The notes beneath the pieces are model-generated. The model had not been told where the DNA came from. It worked only from the letters and a program-made list of their open reading frames with translations, and made no database searches. Source: Benincasa hispida (lineage: Eukaryota > Streptophyta > Magnoliopsida > Cucurbitales > Cucurbitaceae). Taken from it: 64,000 nucleotides of DNA. The stretch lies in NCBI RefSeq assembly GCF_009727055.1, contig NC_052352.1, positions 27,902,107 to 27,966,106 of the forward strand. The letters are read 5' to 3'. This document shows positions 59,553-64,000 of this stretch, piece by piece; within the stretch, counting starts at the first letter, position 1; each line of letters opens with the position of its first letter. The position numbers were made by a program, and so were the translations under genes.

Positions 59553-61303
59553 GTTGAGATGAAAATTTTTGACCCGTTCCATGATCCGACCCAGCTCGCC
59601 ACTCGCCCTGGGTGTTCGTGCTCCCGACTGTTCGCGACCCGCTCGTTCCGTGGATCCCACCCGCCGCCTGCTCGCGACCCGCAATTTCCGTTCGCCCGAC
59701 CCGCCCACGCTTCCATTGACTGCACTAGCGTGCGTTGACTAGACGGTCTGGACCAGTCGATTTGACCTAGTTGAGCTGGTTTGACCGGTTCAACTTGGTT
59801 TTTGGTGTTTTTGGGCCGGTTCGAGTGGTTTCTGAGCGGTTCCAGATGGTTCAAAGTGTTTGAAGCCGGTTCTGGGAAGCTGGTTTCTGTTTTGTGTAAT
59901 AAATTAGTTATTTGTTTGTTTTTAATGCCAAAATCGGTCCACTTTAGTGTTGTTTACCTATTATGCATGTGACGTGTAATGTTGTTTGATTATGTGTGCA
60001 TATAGTATGGCATATAGTTTTAAAATCTCACCATAGAAAAAGTATATGACATGCATTTGTTATATGTTATAAGTGTTATAAAATATATACTATGCATGCT
60101 TAGTTTTAATATAAGTATTATATTAAAGCATGTTTGATTGAAGGAAACATGTTATAGATGAATGCTCTAGGGTTATAATTGTTATAATTTATTTTATAAT
60201 TGTTATAAAATAACCTAGACTTCTAAAATCTATAACAAAGATAAGATGCATGCTCATTTAGGGTTAACCATCGAGCAAGCCTAATTTTCATAGAAAATAG
60301 GTCGATATCTTGTAAAACCAAAGTTACAAGAAAACTCACCCGACAAGATTTTTGTAAAAAGTCAGATAAGATGACTAAAGTTGAAGGTTCATGGAACACC
60401 TACTACCTGAAAATCGAGCTGGCGTCTGAGTTAGGTTAAAGCGGTTTTATGAGCATGCGTGAGTGGTGTGAGGTAATAAAATTTGTTTATCACCTAGACA
60501 TCATAGGTTAAAATCCAGTATAAAAGTTATACTCGGATGAATCACCTAGACTTAGGATATGTTTAGTTAGTCGAAATGTATCGCTAAGTATTTTATACCC
60601 TAACTGTCTAGAACACTTCAGCTGGAGAGAAGTAATGTACTTTTAGCTCTAGCGTCCCTAAGAGTTCACATCATGAGATTCATGCTTGACTTTGATCTGT
60701 CTTGGGAGCAGACTCCATTCGGAGAGTGTTTGCATGAGTCAATACCAAGGTGAATAGGGGAAGTTATTCATAGTAAGTGGAAAAAGGAACTGTGTTAACA
60801 CATCCTACAATCTCTTTCATTAAGTCGCACCGTGAGATTCCTATAATGCCCTGTATGTCTGCCCTGGAGCGACCTTACCAATCGGAGGGTTGTATTATAG
60901 GATTCGGAACTCCGTGAACTTTAGAAATTGATAGGGTCTCTCAGGTTCGTTTTCATTCTTGTCTTTCTAACTTCAGGAGCATAATGATTCCGATCTTTGA
61001 GGTCTGAAAATGGAGGGTCACACTTACGAGAATTACTAAGTGTTAGTAAATTCTTGACCAAAGTAGCGATAACTGAGTTACTATATGGATAAGAGTTATT
61101 CTGGTGATAGTATCTAGTCAAGATAGTCTTGGTTCAACGGAGGAATAGTCGATCACCCCTCGGTGGAGGTTATTCTAAACCATTGAAATATCGTTGCAAA
61201 ATATAATAATGAAGGGTACATTATTTGTTTTTTTTTGCTAAACTTGATTGAATTTAAAAGATTAATGTTTTTTTTACTAAAAAGGATATATTTTTCTTTT
61301 AGC
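59553..61303 (+). repeat. Leader of copia element E, third part
   Basis: GC-rich start (59570-59710, gacccgctcg-type), then ggtttgaccggttcaac and related ccggttc words (59760-59890), then a long AT-richer part that mirrors the element D leader on the other strand. At 60660-60900 are two diverged direct-repeat modules (gagattcatgcttg … caataccaaggtgaa). Gag starts at 61304. The minus-strand frames at 59519-59854 follow the GC-rich patch and are not credible proteins. Confidence 0.65.
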
Positions 61304-61765
61304 ATGACTAGCTCTTTAGTTCAACTATTAGCTTCTGAAAAACTTAACGGCAACAACTACTAAACATGGAAAACAAATATGAATTCAACACTAGTAATAG
61401 ATGACCTGAGATTTTTCTTAACTGAGGAATGTCCTCAGGCCCCTGTCTCGAAACAAGCACAAGGTAAATATGATTTACTAATTGCTGAAACATGTTTAGT
61501 GGAGTATGATACCTCAACCTGGATATTGGATTCAGGAACCACTAATCATATTTGCTTATCTTTTCAGGAAACTAGTTCCTGGAAAAAGCTTGAAAAAGAC
61601 GAGATCACCCTCAAGGTTGGAACATGAGAGGTTGTCTCGGCCGAAGCAGTGGGAGACTTGAAGTTGTTTTTCAACGAAAGATATATCATACTTAAAGATG
61701 TTTTGTATGCTCCTAAAATGAAACGGAATTTAATATCTATCACATGTAATCAGATAGATTTTTAA
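61304..61765 (+). pseudogene. Copia gag start fused to protease (element E)
   Basis: ATG at 61304 (MTSSLVQLLASEKLNGNNY, then a stop), continuing with IDDLRFFLTEECPQAPVSKQ and then, without the Gag body or zinc knuckle, GKYDLLIAETCLVEYDTSTW, ILDSGTTNHIC (protease active site) and, after a stop at 61627, AVGDLKLFFNERYIILKDVL, YAPKMKRNLISI. About 220 codons of gag are deleted in frame. Integrase and RT do not follow. Confidence 0.88.
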
Positions 61766-61879
61766 CAAGCATGCAACGATTTGGTCAAAGATTCCGTTAA
61801 AGAGTTTAATAGATGATGATCAAAAGTTTTTTCACTATCCAAGGTAAATGTTACTCTTGGGCAAACCTAAAAGTCACTT

Positions 61880-62633
61880 AGTTAAAATCCTTAGCCGTGT
61901 TTTTTCTAAGTAAGCTAAACCCTAGTTTATAAAATACTCAGTGGGAAGAAGAGGCGTATCAGATATGTCTATGATTCCACTCACGTTTCTCCCTGTATGT
62001 TCACACCGTGAGATTCATGCTTGGCCTCATGGTGCCCAGGATGCATCCCCTTCGAATGGTGTTTGCATGAGTCAATATCAAGGTGAACGGAGAGAGTGTA
62101 TTTTATAGTAAATGGTTGAAGGGTGTGTGTCAACACGTCCTATGGTCTCTGTCATTGGTTCATACTGTGAGATCATTCTGTACGCCCTCGTGTCACCTTC
62201 GGAGCATCCCCCTTCGGATGGGTTTTGTGCAGTTGGTCAATATCAAGGTGAACTCCAAAAATGGATAGGGTCGCTTTATGTTTTACCTCAATCGGATTTT
62301 TTTCCCTTCGGATTGGCCTTTTGGGACAGACCTCTAGGGCTTAAAATGGCGGGTCACACTTACGAGAGATTGTTAAGTAAGTTAATGATCTCTTGGCCAA
62401 ATCAATGATGGCTAGTTGTTATAGGTGCAAGAGTTGTTCTGGTATTAATGACTGGTTGAGAACTTCTCAATTTAGAGGAGGGATAACTAACCTCCCTTCA
62501 GTGGCTTTTGTCTTAAACCTTTGAAGCGTCATTGCGAAACTAGATGTCACACGGGGTTCATGTTAGTTTTGCTAAAACCTAATTGGATGTTGTTTTTGTT
62601 TTACAATGGGTATTTGCTTAAAACCTAACGTAG
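61880..62633 (+). repeat. Second copy of the copia leader
   Basis: Repeats the leader 60570-61200 in the same orientation: cctagtttataaaatactc, caccgtgagattcatgcttg, gtcaatatcaaggtgaac, aatggcgggtcacacttacg, ttctaaacc/cttaaacctttgaa. Again two direct-repeat modules of about 130 bp are present (61985-62095 and 62150-62260). It stops before the expected gag start. Confidence 0.65.
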
Positions 62634-64000
62634 TGATGCATGGTATATGCGATGAAATAATGGTCTAGAATGCGATGGTGGAATATGCGTTGTGCATGCA
62701 AGTTTTCTTAGCAAGATCCAAGTATAAACCCTACTAAATTTCCTGGTAAGCCCAGATTGAACACAAGGACTAAGGAAACAGTATGCGATGGTAATTTTTG
62801 ATTACTTTGCGATAACAAATAAATCAATGCGTTGGTTGGTATGTAGTTTAAAGTATAAAGTTTATGCGGCGGATTTGAGAAAAGAGTTAATAATACGAAA
62901 GTACAATGAGTATGCAAGGGAACGGGTTGAGATGGGATTTAGCTAACACTTCCTAAGAATGCGTTCATGTTATGCGATCATGCTATACACATAAAACAGC
63001 AAGTCATCTCTCAATGCAAATGCTATAGCTTCTAGTTTTAGAACACATGCGATGTATGCGATGATGTCTATAGGACTTACGTCTAAGCCTCTATTCTTGT
63101 CTATGCGATGATGAATGGCCCACACATACACAAAGCGACTGCATACTACCATAACCTATTTCTAAGGTGCATGTAATGCATGTTGGCAAACAGAGCTTAT
63201 CTCTAAGTCTCTATCTCTTGCTTATGCAGATCTAATCTTGCTTTCTCAAGTCTAGATTCTAACCTAGCTCTCTCAAGTCTTAGGTTCTTTCTTTAGACTC
63301 TCTCTCGAGTAGCTCTAAAGGGGTGATGGACGCAACATAAGACAAAATGATCGCATGCAATGAAGATCCTAGGTCATATTAGCTAAGTACTTATCAACCC
63401 GTTCGAAAGTTTAGTTATTCATGTGTATTGTAAAGAGAGTGAACAGATGTAGAAATGTAGGTTCCATTTTATAAATGAAATCGAAATACAGAATGACAAT
63501 GTGAAATAAAGATAAGGAGCCTGGTAGCAATTTCTTGCTTCCCAAGGCTTTTACACTGTTTTCTCTACTCTGCTCAAAAGATATTATTGTTTTCGCAAGA
63601 GTCGGCCCTCTCTCTGTTTTCCACGCTCTCTGGCACTCCCTCAAGCTAACCAGGACGATCTTCCGATGTCTTCTCTCTTCTCTCGCTTCCGCCTTCTAAG
63701 TATATGAAAAACTATGAACAAGGCTAACTATCTTCTATATGGCTCAGCTGGAATGAAAAATCGAACTCGCCGAACTCCTTTAACGAAGGTGGCCTTCGGT
63801 ATTTATAGAGCTTCAGGGTGAAGAGCTTTTCTCTCAAATGATTGCACTGATGGGATGTCATTAATTCTCTGTCTGATGCGCCGATTAATTGTCACCGAAA
63901 AGTTGAGTGTACTTGCTACAGTGTGTCGTAACGGCTTGTCAACTTAATTCGGAATCGATTTTCATCAGCTTTCTGTTCCATCATGATTTATTGAGCTTTC
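62634..64000 (-). mobile_element. LTR-like repeat R1, copy 2, running off the window
   Basis: On the minus strand it has a TATA-like GCTCTATAAATACCG at about 63812-63798, then a transcribed-looking stretch and the conserved text tgttcaatctgggcttacc … ccaccatcgcattc down to CCATGCATCA at 62634. The layout (promoter, leader-like part, CA end) suggests an LTR whose start is beyond 64000. The text near its 3' end resembles the tRNA-Asp-primed fragment at 1735-1900. The frames at 62708-62917, 62970-63152 and 63411-63644 are accidental. Confidence 0.55.

Noticed and set aside
59519..59854. 111- and 61-residue minus-strand frames, Arg/Gly/Ala rich
   Set aside because: They reflect the GC-rich part of a copia leader and have no recognisable domain.

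Overview
This is a stretch of plant nuclear genome, most likely from a dicot of the cucumber family (Cucurbitaceae). The plant origin is certain: there are two intron-rich plant genes, dense nested Ty1/copia retrotransposons, and a fragment of plastid ycf2. The cucurbit assignment is weaker. It rests on recalled resemblance of AT-rich repeats at 32400-32440, 34930-35040 and 53520-53660 (tatagacttctatc-type) and of a tgatacacttgac-type minisatellite at 32764-33106 to repeats common in cucurbits.

Layout. Bases 1-30238 are a retrotransposon graveyard, mostly one related group of Ty1/copia elements on both strands: pol relics (1-1255, 11940-14204, 22392-22913), gag copies (4668-5570 open; 17640-18337 broken), long untranslated leaders, primer-binding sites, polypurine tracts and many LTRs. 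Several LTRs sit inside other LTRs. Two have perfect 5-bp target-site duplications here (TTAAG around 8773-10976, GATAT around 27382-29551). A 3-kb solo-LTR-like insertion (23029-26087) is bounded by CTAGT. A 665-bp run of N (5706-6370) and a single N at 8179 mark assembly gaps. Bases 30239-35450 are AT-rich intergenic DNA with simple repeats.

Bases 35.5-53.2 kb are a gene island. A purple acid phosphatase gene (PAP27-like, 12 coding exons, plus strand, 36100-47356, 612 residues) and an MRS2/CorA-type magnesium transporter gene (MRS2-5-like, 6 coding exons, minus strand, 48769-52282, 377 residues) lie tail to tail. Each has one intron with a GC donor. The phosphatase gene carries a decayed 4.8-kb antisense Ty1/copia element in intron 4. 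Two partial tRNA-Asp(GUC) pseudogenes lie upstream of the transporter.

Bases 53765-64000 are retrotransposon again: one plus-strand copia element (truncated 5' LTR, primer-binding site, about 3 kb of leader, gag start fused to protease) broken up by a solo LTR with AAGCG duplications (55948-57906) and by two copies of another LTR-like repeat (58740-59552; 62634 to the window end).

The most unusual signal I see is a set of arrays built on the palindrome TAAACGATCGTTTA. They recur in four LTRs and in one leader.
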